Source of the DNA: Nematostella vectensis
Lineage: Eukaryota; Cnidaria; Anthozoa; Actiniaria; Edwardsiidae
DNA length: 64,000 nucleotides
Reading direction: 5' to 3'
Assembly: GCF_932526225.1 (NCBI RefSeq)
Contig: NC_064037.1
Location: 990,001-1,054,000, forward strand
Below the pieces are notes generated by a model. The model was not told the DNA's origin. It made no database searches and worked only from the letters and a program-made list of their open reading frames with translations. Position numbers and translations under genes: made by a program. Below, one piece after another: positions 11,319-22,822 of the stretch (position 1 is its first letter; each line of letters opens with the position of its first letter).

Positions 11319-14300
11319 ATGGCGGAACACGATCTCACCTCCAAGATGGGTTGCTTTTTAGACCGGCATCTGGTCTTTCCTTTACTAGAATTTCTCTCGG
11401 TGAAAGAGGTATGTAGAGAATGTTTCATTCTATCCTTTTGTTCGATGTGATTGCTATTTGTTCGAAGGATTTCACGCCACCTTCGGTTTTTCTACGTTTT
11501 ACTTTGTCCCGAATTGTCAACGAAATGAGAAGGGCACGTGAAATCTGCCTTTTGTGTAGTTAGCCATCCAAAAAATGTCCAACTGCTTCATGTGTGGCTT
11601 TTTCTAGATCTACGACGAGCATGAGCTGCTAAAAGGAAAGCTGGATCTACTGAGTAACACAAATATGGTATGTAGGGAGCATACAAGCAACTTTAGAAAC
11701 TGAAATGTTAAGATTAATTTATTTGATAGATAAGACGCCTTTTTCCTCTATTTAGATAGTGGTATCTTAATACGTGTAAGGCCTTATTGTTAAACATTAT
11801 ATTAGGTTCTATATTTTCCAACAAAGAAATTCCTTAAGACCCAATATCTCTACAATTACATACCATAGAAAACATTTTTATGAGATCTTAAAATAGGCAT
11901 ATTAGGTTATTGCTAATACATTATATAATCAACGGCTCCCCCCCCCCACCCCTATGATACACACTTCGTAAGCGAGGAAAATACAATACAATTCTACTCT
12001 AGTTCTCCTTTTCTGTTTACCTGTTTACCCTTCCCAGGCCAGTCAGTAGAATTGTATATATTTAGAATAATAACAGTTACAGCAAGGACACCGAAAGCAG
12101 GCCATGGTGAACAACTTAGACCAATCAGATTTGGCTTGAACACTGTAAACATTTTGAAAAAAAAGTTTAGCCAATGAGAAATGCCGGACGTTGTTTTTTT
12201 GGCCTTGTATGTGTAGTCAACCGTGGAAAACACGGCAGACCTTGTAAAAAAAATCAATGATAGACAGAACATGAGGTAAATGTTACAGCAGATAGCATTA
12301 GTTACCGTTGGATGCACTCTGAGAGGAGCATGAAGCTCTCACCAATTCTTAAATAACTCAGCTTAGAAGTGTGAATTTTATAGCGAAAGGCGTGACAGGA
12401 AGAGGTGCCCCCCCTTAACACGACACTTGTTGCTATGGTTTATTGGCAGGTTGACTTTGCAATGGATGTCTATAAAGGGCTGTATCCAGATGAAGAAGTC
12501 CCAACTTGTAAGTAAACCTAACACAGACTGTATCCAGATGAAGAAGTCCCAACTTGTAAGTAAACCTAACACAGACTGTATCCAGGTGAAGAAGTCCCAA
12601 CTTGTAAGTAAACCTAACACAGACTGTATGTATTTCAGGGCTGTAAAAAGTAAAACAAACACCACTAATTATTTTCAACTGATAAGAGTTTCTTTAGTGT
12701 TGTTTTATAAAGCTTAATGAAACAGGCTTTCCTTCTCAAAGGTGTGAAAACCTGTTTCTGTCAAGTGTCAATCATACGTTTCAGACTGTTAGAAGTTTAA
12801 CTGCATTGGCCCTCTAAAACAGCATAACAACAAGTAGCTGGTAAAGTTCTAATCTTAAATATGATATTGATTATAAATGAAATTATTATAATATCAAATT
12901 TTAACCTTCAGCTCTGGTTGAAAAGCGTGTGGAGGTTGTCAAGGAACTGAAGGATTTGCAAGCCCAGACAGAGCCAATCATCAACTGCTTTAGTGACCCA
13001 GAATTTACAGCACAAGTACAGTCCACACGGTAGGCATTATATACACAGTAAAACCCTTAGATCAGGCACACAGGGAGAGCGCAAGTAAGAAAGAGGAGTG
13101 ACATTTTTCTAAAAACTGCAGCAAACTTGCTTTCTGATTGGTCTCATTATAATTAAATTAAAATGAGAGGGGAGGTTGGTCTCATCATAATTAAATTAAA
13201 ATGAGAGGGGAGGTTGGTCTCATAATTAAATTAAAATGAGAGGGGAGATTGGTCTCATTATAATTAAATTAAAATGAGAGGGCAGGGAGACAGCTGGGCA
13301 CAATATCCGATCATGTCTTTGCCGGCTCAGCTCCATTATGAAATAGCAGGTAATATACCTTCTGAGTACATTGGAGAATGCCCTGACATAGATAAGATCA
13401 TTGAAGAGTGGGCCACCGACTTCAGAACCATTTTTTCTTCTTGGATGCTCCTTGTGTGCCTGATATCCGCGACGCCCTGGTTTCCAGAGGATGTAGTCAT
13501 TTCTTCTTGGATGCTGTAAACTCTCTGTTTACTCATAACTGTCCTGCATTGTTTCCCTTGAGGGTTCAAATGAATGGGGTTACATTGTACTGTGGTTTGT
13601 GTTTGTACGGGAATGTTTTAGCCTCTACACAAATTGTATATGGGAAATACTGTAAGTAAACTGTTGTTTATATTTAAGGCTTTCTATTTGACTGTATATT
13701 GGCTTGCACATGCACATTTAAATGATGAAGCAGGTTGTAAATTGCAATATTTTCATTTTGACCAAAGATGTAAACCATCAGCATTATTTAGCATGGATTG
13801 ATTCACTAAATACATTGTATTATGTTTTCATTATTTATGGGGATTGTGGGTATTGATGGTAATTGCAGTTAGGTTTTCTTTGTGTGGAGAAAACCTCTTT
13901 TGAAATTATTTTGTTTTTCTGCAAACACAGGGATGGCAGACAGTTGTTTGAGTATCTAGAGAGAAACCATGATGTGAGTACATAGTATAGAACCAAGTTA
14001 AAAAAAGGCTTATTAAAAAACCAAGGCCAAAGGGTTTACTTAAGTATGTGATATTCAGAATGTAAAGTCACTCGGGTAAAATGTAAATTCATGTGTTTTG
14101 GTGTGTGGACTTGACAGAGGTGCATGGGCTAACTGAGTGGGCCCAAAATTAACTCATACATGGTTGTCTAGATATAAACCAAGCTACAGTATTACCTGAA
14201 TTCCAGCCTCTCATAATAATAATAATCATCATCATCATAATCATACCTAATTTTTATAGTGCCATTTCCTTAAGCTTAATGGCTCTTTACGTTTTTTATT

Positions 14301-17300
14301 AACTAAAAGTTTAACATTATAGATGAAAGATATAGATTAAAGATAAAAATTCTGATAATTTACAATTTGATTAAAATAGTAAAAAGATAAAAAAATTGTT
14401 CATAACGAAGTAAATAGGAAGTAAAAAGTAAGTTAATCATAACATTGTTTAAAACATACATGAATCACTCTGTGTTTGTAGATAAAGCCTGAGATGCTGG
14501 ATGTTCTCTACAAGTTTGCTAAGTTCCAGTATGAATGTGGAAATTACTCTGGGGCAGCAGAATACCTTTACTTCTACAGAGCACTGGTGAGTACCTTAAA
14601 CATCAATCCCCTTTTTTGTTTGTACTCCACATTTTGTTGCTATATGTTTTCTGTTCTTTCTTTTAATGTACTTTAAGGCACCTGGGGGTGACACAAACTC
14701 ATTGAATGCACTTTGGGGAAAGCTGGCCTCTGAGATTCTGATGCAAAACTGGGACACAGCACTTGAAGACCTAAACAGACTCAAAGATGTCATTGAAAGC
14801 AATGTAAGTGCCATCACTCCGAAAACACTGATACCCTTGATCACTCTGATAACCTGAACAGACTCAAAGATGTCATTGAAAGCAATGTAAGTGCCATCAC
14901 TCCGAAAACACTGATACCCTTGATCACTCTGATAACCTGAACAGACTCAAAGATGTCATTGAAAGCAATGTTAGTGCCATCACTCGGAAAACACTGATAC
15001 CCTTGATCACTCTGATAACCTGAACAAACTCAAAGATATCATTGAAAGCAATGTAGGTGCCATCACTGTGTCCCTTGAACACCCTATGATGAGAAAGTAA
15101 CCAAATTTGTGAGTTGAGTTTCTTCAAAACTGTAGAGGCCACCGGGTTCTAGTGGGTCAACACAAGCTACTGTATTGGCACTCTAGGATCCTGTGGCCTC
15201 AACCTGCAAGAAGAAACCGATAAGTAATCTTCATATAGTATTGTATATTAACTATTTTTATCTTTTGTTAGTTAATCATCAATGAACATAATACACATTA
15301 TGTAACATGCCACTGTAACCCACTGTAACTGTTCTGTCTTAATTGGATGGTCATTAAAAACTGGATTGATGGGGGTCACCTCTATCCAGCTATTTTTGTA
15401 TTTTCTCAATTAATTTTTAAATTTACAAGATCCAATAGCACTTTTTTTATTTGTGAGTGCTTGCCAAGCATTAGTATAAAAGGAACCCTTATTAATCTGT
15501 GACTCCTATGGCTAAGAACAGAGGAGCCTTAAAATCTAAATACATGCTTAGTTTGTCAGGAAAGTTCCATGTTGGTTGAGTGTGCCCATGTGCATTACTG
15601 TCTATCGATCTTCTGCGGTTCAATTTGATTAATGTTATCTGGGGAAAAGAGTAAAATGATAGCAGAGCTTTTCTTTCTCTTTGTTTAAGAATGTGCCACT
15701 TCATGTCTCTTTTTTTTTTTCATTGTTCGTTTGAATTTGTGCTGAAAATTCACCTAGCTAAATCTCCGTCTAAGCCGGATAAACAGGTTAAAAGACAAAG
15801 CCTCTGGGTAGAAAAGTAAAAAAGGAGAGGATAGATTTTTACTATCTTTTCAATAATTCTTCCCATTAATACTAATAATCCAAATTCGTAACAAAATTTG
15901 TATAAAACACAAGGTGCCTGTTAATTAATTGAATTATAATTTTAGGCCTTGCTAAACTGTTAACATGCGTAACACACATTGTATAACATTTTTTTATGTT
16001 TTGTAGCTACTGTACTTAGTGTGCTTTACAATGTACAGTAATCATGAAGGAAAAAAAGGACAGTTTTATTTACTCTCAGCATCTTTGATGCTTTGTTCAG
16101 TATCCTGTATGTATTTTAGGAAAATAAATTTGCATTCACAAGTTGACTCACAGAGCCTTTGATTTTTGTCATTTTACTATAAATGGTTAACCCAATTTAG
16201 AACGAGACAATGAAATAGAGTACAAAGGCCTTGAGTACCAAAAACAAAGCTCTCCGTAACACCAAGGAATACCCAAAATTTTGAGGTGTGCTGAGTCAAA
16301 TCCCCCCCACCCCCAGGTTATTTAATAAACTCCCTAAGACATTGTCTATTTATTTGTCCCAGACTTCTGCAGGAACCTTGCAGCTTCTGCAGGAGCGCAC
16401 ATGGCTGATCCACTGGAGTTTGTTTGTGTTCTTCAATCATCCTAAAGGTCGTGATCTTATCATTGATCTAATCCTCTATCAGCCGCAGTAAGTAGTAGAG
16501 TATTATGTAGATAGTGCAGGGTGTTAATCTGGAAAAAAGGTGTATTCCATATTCAACCTTAAGAGTAGTGGAGAGGGTCATTGACCGGTTCTTGTAGAAT
16601 GTTTCGTGATGTGTGAATATTTAACAAAATATTGTGAATAATATATCTTTTTAACGCTGAATAAACATAGAATATGACCATATATATCTACATTTAGCGA
16701 TTTGTTAATACTGTATGATATGCGTCCCGAAAACTTTACATATCAAGCTATTTGACCCATGGTTACCACTTAAAACCAGCTCATCCGCAGAGTATCAGCA
16801 CATCAGCACATAACACACACCAAAATCATATGTCTGCGAATTTTGATTGGTTGTTTTGTTCGAAACATGGTTTTCAAAGGTGTATGACGTTTTGATACCG
16901 GATCTTCATTACATATACAGTTTATAACTTGGAAATCTGAAGTTATAGACTAGGATAATGTTAAACATGGACTCTCCATGATGAATTATATTTGTCCAAT
17001 AGCTTCTCAAAGCATGCAGATTGAAGCGAAACCCATAGCTGCTAAAGCTATGTAAACCTAAGGGCGATTATGTGGCAGTCTGTCAATACTCCATTCAACG
17101 CTGGCTAATCATGGGCAAGCTTCCCAGTGATAAGAAGTGCTGTTAGCTGTTTTTCAATAGGAACTCCTTTAGGAAATAAGCATATTCGTTTCTACAGTAT
17201 GAACAAAATACATCTAATTGGTAATGTTGAAAATCAAATTCTACATTCCTCAATTGTGTTCTAAGAGGATTAAGAGGATTAAGAGGATTAGTCTCGCCTC

Positions 17301-20300
17301 TGTGTATGTTTCTTGTGTGCAAAAATTATGTTTCTCTTATAATTACAAGTAATATTTTAGAACTTTTAATAAAATTATTTTGGGAAATGATAAAACATTC
17401 TGTCATTAAGCGAAATTAGGGAACATTAACAAAAATAACAAACCTTTCCACTATCCTCAATTGCACTTTAGATTTTCAGGAACTTTAAAACCCTATGAGT
17501 GCTGATATAGTACCAAATGGCGGTCTAAAGGATGTATTTGTTTTGGATTTACATTCAGAAATTCAATGCTGAATTTAAGTTGATTATTTATTCTACAGTG
17601 ATCACTTTATGGATATATTTTATTGTGTCATATTAATTTAGTATTTGATACGCTTCTGATGGTTGTGTCACCACCCACTGTGGCAGATTTAAGAAAGGGT
17701 GCACTAGGAGAACGGGAAACCTCCCCCCATTGTTTAAACAAAACATTTTATTTTAAAAATTCTAAAATTTAAAACAAATTTAAAACATAAAATAATATAA
17801 AATAAAATAATAATGATATTAAATAACAGATAGCGATCCGTAGTGTCTTGCCCACTACTATGACAGAGGATACAGTAGGAATGTAGTATACTGTAGAATA
17901 AATGGACTCCTATTGACACACATCCATTATGGTATGGAATTGAACACAGATGCTATCATTGGCATGTTTGCGCAACAGAATCCCCGACAAATGGGGCTCT
18001 TGGAAATTTTTGCAATGAATAGGTACATACTTTTTACTAGTTATTTTCACAAAAATGAAAAAACAAATAGGCTATTAATTAATGAGTCAACCTTATAAAA
18101 TCGTTTGAAGAAAAATAAAGTTGAATCATAAATTTTGTGATTAAACATGCAAAATTATCAGTTAGAACAATCACGGATAAAAATTGCCAAAGCGAATTAG
18201 TAAACCACCACAATAAAATCATGAAAACTGTGGTACGTTTTGATGTAGATTTTGATTATTTTTAGAGTTATACACTACAGCCTTAACCCTCTTACAAAGG
18301 ATGTGGTACGCATAGTCCTAAAAAGCCTATGATGAAAATTGGGCTTCCTGTGGTTTCTGTCTGACATGTGCAGCCCCCAACCAAAATCCTGGGTCTGCCT
18401 TTGACCCATAGATCTGCCCATGGCTAACATAATTCTACTTTTGGTTAACCAGCTAAACTGGGACACATTGAAAATAATGCAACTTTACCCGCAAATAGTA
18501 TTGCTGTATAAATTTTATAATAATCTTGTGGCTTGTCTTCTCCCTAGCTGTGTCATTCCGACAAATCAATCTACTCGGAGGCACTCACTTAGCTTTCAAC
18601 AATTGTACTTGAATATTCTTTTCTTTAATTATTCTTTTTTTCCTAGAGCAATAAGGGCATGGAATTTACTTCCTGAAAATATTGTAAACCTAAGTAATCT
18701 GGAGTCCTTTAAAACAGCAGCTTTGCCAGCCATCAGGCAACTAAAGGTGCCTCCGCATCTCCGCCGGCTGTAAACTGGCCGTGCCCTCCCTAGTATTAGC
18801 GTAAGCTACTTTAAACTATTGTATAGGGGAGTAATTTATTAAAGTATTTATAAAGTATAAAGTATGGCTAACAGAATTCTACTTTTCTAGGTATCTGAAT
18901 GCAATTCAGACCATGTGCCCACACATTTTACGATACCTGACCACAGCAGTCATAACCAACAAGCGAAGACGACCGGTGCTCAAAGACCTGGTTAAAGTGA
19001 TACAGCAGGAATCATACACTTACCGTGACCCAATAACAGAGTTCCTTGAATGCTTATATGTGAACTTTGACTTTGATGGAGCCCAAAAAAAGCTCAGAGA
19101 ATGTGAAACAGTAAGAGAACAAATAATGCAGGGCACTTTGTCGAAGTGATTTATACATAATGCTGGATATGAAAATTTGAATAAAGTATGGATAACACAA
19201 TACTAAATATATGCCAGAAAGATACCTAATTGCATCCATTTCACAGCTCAAAGCTTATTATATTTACTGAGCACATGTGTGCAGTTTCGACATTTTAGTT
19301 ACAGGTTTTTAGTAAAACCAGTAGTGCACACTTTTTTATACAAGCTTTGCAACAGACTTGCCACATGTTCAAACATTTTGCTGTCCAATTTATTTGAAAC
19401 AAATCTTATAATTTTCTTCATTAGGCAATGTATTTTTATCTGATTGCTTGCTTGCTGACTTGTTTGTTGGCTAACTCGATGCATTGTATTTTACAAATAT
19501 CAGTGTGTTGACACATGGCTCACTTTGATACCACTCTTTCAGGTGCTGCTGAATGATTTTTTCTTGGTCGCCTGTCGGGATGACTTTATAGAGAATGCAA
19601 GACTGTTCATATTTGAGACATTCTGTAGGATACATCAGTGTATCAGTATAAGGTATGCTTCCATAGTGACTTTTGTGATAAGTAGGACTTCCATTATAGA
19701 GATACAGTACTCGATATAACAATATTGATTTCAGGCCCTGCAGACTAAAATAATAAAATTTTTATTTAAAGCTGGTTGAAAGTGGTTTATTGTGAATTTG
19801 GTAGTTACCATTAAATCCTGGTTTAGTGATACAATATAAGGTAGATAAGCCATTTACATACTATACAATACATATTATTGTATTGTTGACAAACTTGGGG
19901 GATTCACCATTTTTCCTTGCCCCTTCCCACAGCCAGTTTGATCAGCCTTATTCCTAGCTTTGCCCTATACTAAGATCTTCTAGTCTATCTTTGACATATT
20001 TGCTTCACGTACCGTACAGTAACTCTTGCTTTACACATATTATGTAGCATGCTTGCCGAGAAACTAAACATGACCCCAGAAGAGGCTGAGCGTTGGATTG
20101 TTAACTTGATCAGGAATGCAAAATTGGATGCTAAGATAGACTCCAAACTGGTATGTACATTATATATACATTGTAAGTTGACCTCTGTGATATTGTATTG
20201 TTTGTGGTTTCACTAAGTACCACACTGCAAATTGTGCTAGCTGCATGGGCAGGCAGGCAACTACACAGAGTACCCAAATTTTCCACTAGATTCATTAAGG

Positions 20301-21957
20301 GGGGGGGGGGGGAGGTGGTGAGCTTAGTTAGGCAGTGATGACATGAGATGTACCACTTTCAGCAATTCACTGCTAATTGATAAGATGATTTTGTAGCATA
20401 CTAAAATCACCTAAGCAGCAATCACGAAGTAGATGTTATTTTATTTTCTCAGATCCTGCTTAAAATTTTTGAAAGGTTGTTTTATTTGGTGTTTGCTAGA
20501 TGAGCAGTGTGGCCACAGATCCAGTATTTTTCTCAAATTATCGTATCTTTATCTATGAAAGGAAAATAACTGGAATTCCTGTACTAGCCCATAACCCAAA
20601 TAGATACATAGAGGGGGGGGGGGGGGAGGGGCTTGGGTTTTATACTTCCAAACAAACTGACAATAGGAGTTTTCTTTCTAATGTAGGGTTCAATGCATAT
20701 ATGTCAGTCACCAAGTCGTTATGTTATTCACCGGGGGCTCATATCAAACCTTTGCTAAGTGAAATCACTCAATGATTACTTATGTGTAGGGTCATGTGGT
20801 GATGGGGGTCCAAGCACCTTCAGTGTACCAACAAGTTATTGAGAAAACGAAGAACTTGCAGTACAAGACCCAGGTGCTGGCAGGAAATATAGAAAAGAAG
20901 CTTACGCAAGACAAGGGTGGATATGATGCCTATGGGGTAAGGAAATGCTCACATCTAGTAGTCAGTCTGTGGGTGAGCACACTGAACAGTCAGCGCTATC
21001 AGCCGACTGGCTGGTTAGTCAGTCTGTGGGTGAGCACACTGAACAGTCAGCGCTATCAGCCGACTGGCTGGTTAGTCAGTCTGTGGGTGAGCACACTGAA
21101 CAGTCAGCGCTATCAGCCGACTGGCTGGTTAGTCAGTCTGTGGGTGAGCACACTGAACAGTCACCGCTATCAGCCGACTGGCTGGTTAGTCAGTCTGTGG
21201 GTGAGCACACTGAACAGTCACCGCTATCAGCCGACTGGCTGGTTAGTCAGTCGGTGGGTGAGCACACTGAACAGTCACCGCTATCAGCCGACTGGCTGGT
21301 TAGTCAGTCTGTGGGTGAGCACACTGAACAGTCACCGCTATCAGCCGACTGGCTGGTTAGTCAGTCTGTGGGTGAGCACACTGAACAGTCACTGCCAACT
21401 GATCCAGGTCGTTTTGTTGGCGGTTGCACTGTGGACAGTAAACTAACCGCCCCTCGGGTTTGCCAGTGATCGGTCCTTTGGTCCTGTTCAGTTGGCTGGT
21501 TATTCTACAGTCACTCAGTCAATGTCAGTTGCCGTATAACACTTAATTTTCGCCACTTCAAAATTTCGCGATTTTGAGTGGGCTAAATTTAGTTTCATAA
21601 AAATTTATAAATATAAAGTCCAACTCAACTCCTTACCGTACTATATGTACATTAGATGACTAAAAAGACAAGGTGTTTCCATAAAGCTTATTAAACGGCC
21701 AATATTCCCACAAAGGCTTTTTGAGAACTCACAAAATTTTCGCATATCCTAATTTTCGCGAATCTTTTTCAAACGCGAAATTCGCGAAATTAAAGTGACG
21801 CGAAAATTAAGTGTAATAAGGTAATCAGTTATTCAAAGTCAGTTTGTTAACATTTTTAACACATGCTTTTGCTTTGCACATCAGTCATAAGTTTTGTGTT
21901 GTATTGCTTATTCAGGGAAGTTGGAATGCCTATGAACCAGGATTTTTAGCACACTAG
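11319..21957 (+). CDS. EIF3E: eukaryotic translation initiation factor 3 subunit E (eIF3e/INT6), complete
   Basis: Thirteen coding exons, all phase-consistent: 11319-11408, 11608-11667, 12450-12507, 12912-13029, 13931-13973, 14482-14586, 14678-14803, 16363-16487, 18891-19110, 19543-19652, 20048-20150, 20790-20936 and 21916-21957 (TAG). They give 448 aa; human eIF3e has 445. The ATG sits in a strong context (A at -3, G at +4). Recognisable segments: [18 protein letters not shown] near residue 14, the eIF3 N-terminal domain, [38 protein letters not shown], then the PCI domain from about residue 220 with [31 protein letters not shown] and [18 protein letters not shown]. The protein is a scaffold subunit of eIF3, which recruits mRNA to the 40S ribosome; animal INT6 also has reported proteasome and decay links. 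Relative to human it lacks about three residues after ITNK and ends in a different short tail. Confidence 0.97.
12481..12624. repeat. 48-bp tandem triplication across the EIF3E exon 3 donor
   Basis: Three 48-bp units start at 12481, 12529 and 12577. Each contains the last 27 nt of exon 3 plus the donor CTTGTAAGT, so three near-identical 5' splice sites lie at 12508, 12556 and 12604. Only the first keeps the eIF3e frame. Use of the others reads into TGT AAG TAA. Confidence 0.95.
13030..13930. other. EIF3E intron 4 contents
   Basis: About 900 bp with a four-copy tandem array (13136-13285). From about 13290 to 13520 an open stretch on + reads [10 protein letters not shown] and [12 protein letters not shown]; it looks protein-like but I do not recognise it. 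Around 13434-13514 the string TTCTTCTTGGATGCT occurs twice, 65 bp apart, bracketing a short insert. No gene can be supported. Confidence 0.5.
13136..13285. repeat. about 38-bp tandem repeat, four copies
   Basis: Units built on TTGGTCTCAT, AATTAAATTAAAATGAGAGG, with indels of 3-6 bp between copies. Intronic. Confidence 0.9.
14200..14480. other. AT-rich intron with short microsatellite
   Basis: (TAA)n and (TCA)n runs at about 14215-14240 are followed by TTTTTATAGTGCCATTTCC. That pattern is common at the tails of degenerate retroelements in invertebrate genomes. It carries no coding signal. A retroelement remnant is only a suggestion. Confidence 0.25.
14774..15069. repeat. 83-bp tandem repeat across the EIF3E exon 7 donor, four copies
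   Basis: The exon tail AACAGACTCAAAGATGTCAT recurs at 14774, 14857, 14940 and (diverged) 15023, an exact 83-bp period. Each copy includes the exon 7 end and its donor: GTAAGT at 14804 and 14887, then GTTAGT at 14970 and GTAGGT at 15053. The first donor keeps the eIF3e frame. Extension past it meets a stop within about 20 codons. Confidence 0.95.
15070..16362. other. EIF3E intron 7, distal part
   Basis: AT-rich, with no exon signal. It contains a T-run near 15711 and one copy of a dispersed repeat (about 16010-16170) that has a second copy at 27735-27910. Confidence 0.6.
16010..16170 (+). repeat. dispersed repeat, copy 1
   Basis: Shares TACTGTACTT, AAAGGACA, TACTCTCAGCATCTT, GAAAATAAAT, TTTGCATTCAC and CTCACAGAGCC, in the same order and spacing, with 27735-27910. 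The two copies are in the same orientation and moderately diverged. The element type is unknown. Confidence 0.75.
16488..18419. other. EIF3E intron 8 before the LINE insertion
   Basis: About 1.9 kb, AT-rich and without exon signals. It has a short (AAGAGGATT) triplicate at about 17263-17290. Open frames here are short and unsupported. Confidence 0.6.
18420..18442. repeat. target-site duplication, left copy
   Basis: Starts ATGGCTAACA and ends AATTCTACTTTT. The right copy lies at 18864-18886 and differs at one position (T/G). Confidence 0.88.
18443..18863 (+). mobile_element. 5'-truncated non-LTR retrotransposon (LINE 3' end)
   Basis: The open frame to the stop at 18771-18773 has the classic end of a LINE reverse transcriptase [33 protein letters not shown], then [28 protein letters not shown] 90-bp 3' UTR ends in a TATAAAG-type tail. 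The element is flanked by a 23-bp target-site duplication (18420-18442 and 18864-18886, one mismatch). It shows 5' truncation typical of incomplete target-primed reverse transcription and no frameshift in what remains. Confidence 0.9.
18864..18886. repeat. target-site duplication, right copy, forming the exon 9 pyrimidine tract
   Basis: The right copy ends TTCTACTTTT and is followed directly by CTAG/GTATCTG, the acceptor of EIF3E exon 9 (18891). The duplication therefore supplies the pyrimidine tract in use. Confidence 0.88.
19111..19542. other. EIF3E intron 9
   Basis: A 432-bp intron with no repeat or coding feature seen. Confidence 0.6.
20151..20789. other. EIF3E intron 11 with two poly-G tracts
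   Basis: Contains G-runs of about 14 and 15 at roughly 20300-20313 and 20612-20626, each followed by GAGG. Otherwise AT-rich, with nothing else seen. Confidence 0.6.
20961..21393. repeat. 57-bp minisatellite, about 7.6 copies, open in frame with EIF3E exon 12
   Basis: Units start at 20961, 21018, 21075, 21132, 21189, 21246, 21303 and 21360 (GTCAGTCTGTGGGTGAGCAC), exactly 57 bp apart. As 57 is 19 codons, the frame of exon 12 stays open through the array, reading [10 protein letters not shown](Q/H)RYQPTGWL per unit. The donor of exon 12 (GTAAGG at 20937) is intact, so the array is normally intronic. Confidence 0.95.
21533..21823. mobile_element. MITE-like element with terminal inverted repeats
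   Basis: The left end reads ACACTTAATTTTCGC, CACTT, AATTTCGCGA. The right end is its reverse complement: TCGCGAAATTAAAGTG, GCGAAAATTAAGTGT. The arms are about 40 bp with small indels. At about 290 bp with no ORF, it fits a non-autonomous DNA transposon. The ends are near TA dinucleotides, but the target duplication is not certain. Confidence 0.8.
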
Positions 21958-22465
21958 TAAAATCTTCAAATGCAAGTGGACATGTCTTTGGACTTCAAAG
22001 AGTTAGAACCCATCAAACATCGTGTGTCAGACGATACGAAGGATGAACCAATATCTTACCAAAAGAGGGAGAGACTTCTTGGTAATTCAACTCTGAATGC
22101 GCCATAACCATGTGATATGTGGTTTTTCTTTTAACCGTATCCGCGTAACACTGGGACTTATATCTATGTGTAGAACAGCATGTGTTGCTGTGAAATACCT
22201 AAGCGTTGGATTTGAGAATTTTATCATGAAAGCCGCGTTAGATATGAACGTCAGTGAAAAGGTCTTTTAGTTATCTATTTCCAGCAAAGTAAATATCGCA
22301 TCCTGTGGTTCTTATGACAAACAAGCTACGCCCCTGTTTATCCACCCTAAGCACCACGATGAAAAGGTCCAACAAATTATGCCTTGCTGAGCTCACGTAG
22401 TTAGAAGTTCGGGTGCCCAACATTAAATGTACGAGAGTTTGGAAAGTCTTAAATAGTGCAAAACA

Positions 22466-22471
22466 AATAAA
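22466..22471 (+). promoter_or_regulatory. candidate EIF3E polyadenylation signal
   Basis: Canonical AATAAA downstream of the EIF3E stop. Use is inferred. Confidence 0.4.
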
Positions 22472-22548
22472 AATGTCAACAATGTGAACTCCTTATTTAC
22501 TAGCCTACGTGTCCATTCAAAAGGAAAGAGATGTTTTTTTTGGTAATG

Positions 22549-22554
22549 TTTATT
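22549..22554 (-). promoter_or_regulatory. candidate VGLL-like polyadenylation signal
   Basis: AATAAA on the minus strand (TTTATT on +), downstream of the stop at 22823-22825. Use is inferred. Confidence 0.4.
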
Positions 22555-22822
22555 TCACGGGTTAATAAACCCAATGTATTAGACAAAATATATAACTATA
22601 AACGTAAAGCCTTGTATCATCCACGTTTGCATATGTTGCAAACAAGTTATTTACCCAAATATTAATCATGTCAAACGTACTCCTTGTATTGCCCCACCTT
22701 GCATTGCAGTTACCTCCCTAAATTTTTCCCCTGTGGTCTAAAATCCATTAAATATCAAGCATGTAGCTGCTGACTTAATACTTGATTACGCACCCAGGAA
22801 AAGGGCTCACGCACCCACAGAA

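Larger units (their letters stand above)
21958..22822. other. convergent 3' region between EIF3E and the VGLL-like gene
   Basis: 865 bp between the two stop codons. AATAAA on + lies at 22466-22471, about 510 bp after the EIF3E stop, and on - at 22549-22554, about 270 bp after the VGLL-like stop. The two 3' ends probably come close or overlap. No other feature seen. Confidence 0.5.

Noticed and set aside
18275-18466. A minus-strand open frame across the left edge of the LINE
   Set aside because: It straddles the insertion junction and opposes the clear reverse-transcriptase frame on +.
20945-21469. A 174-aa open frame with 19-residue repeats as a separate gene
   Set aside because: It lies in the last EIF3E intron, follows the 57-bp repeat in a second frame and has no start or splice context of its own.
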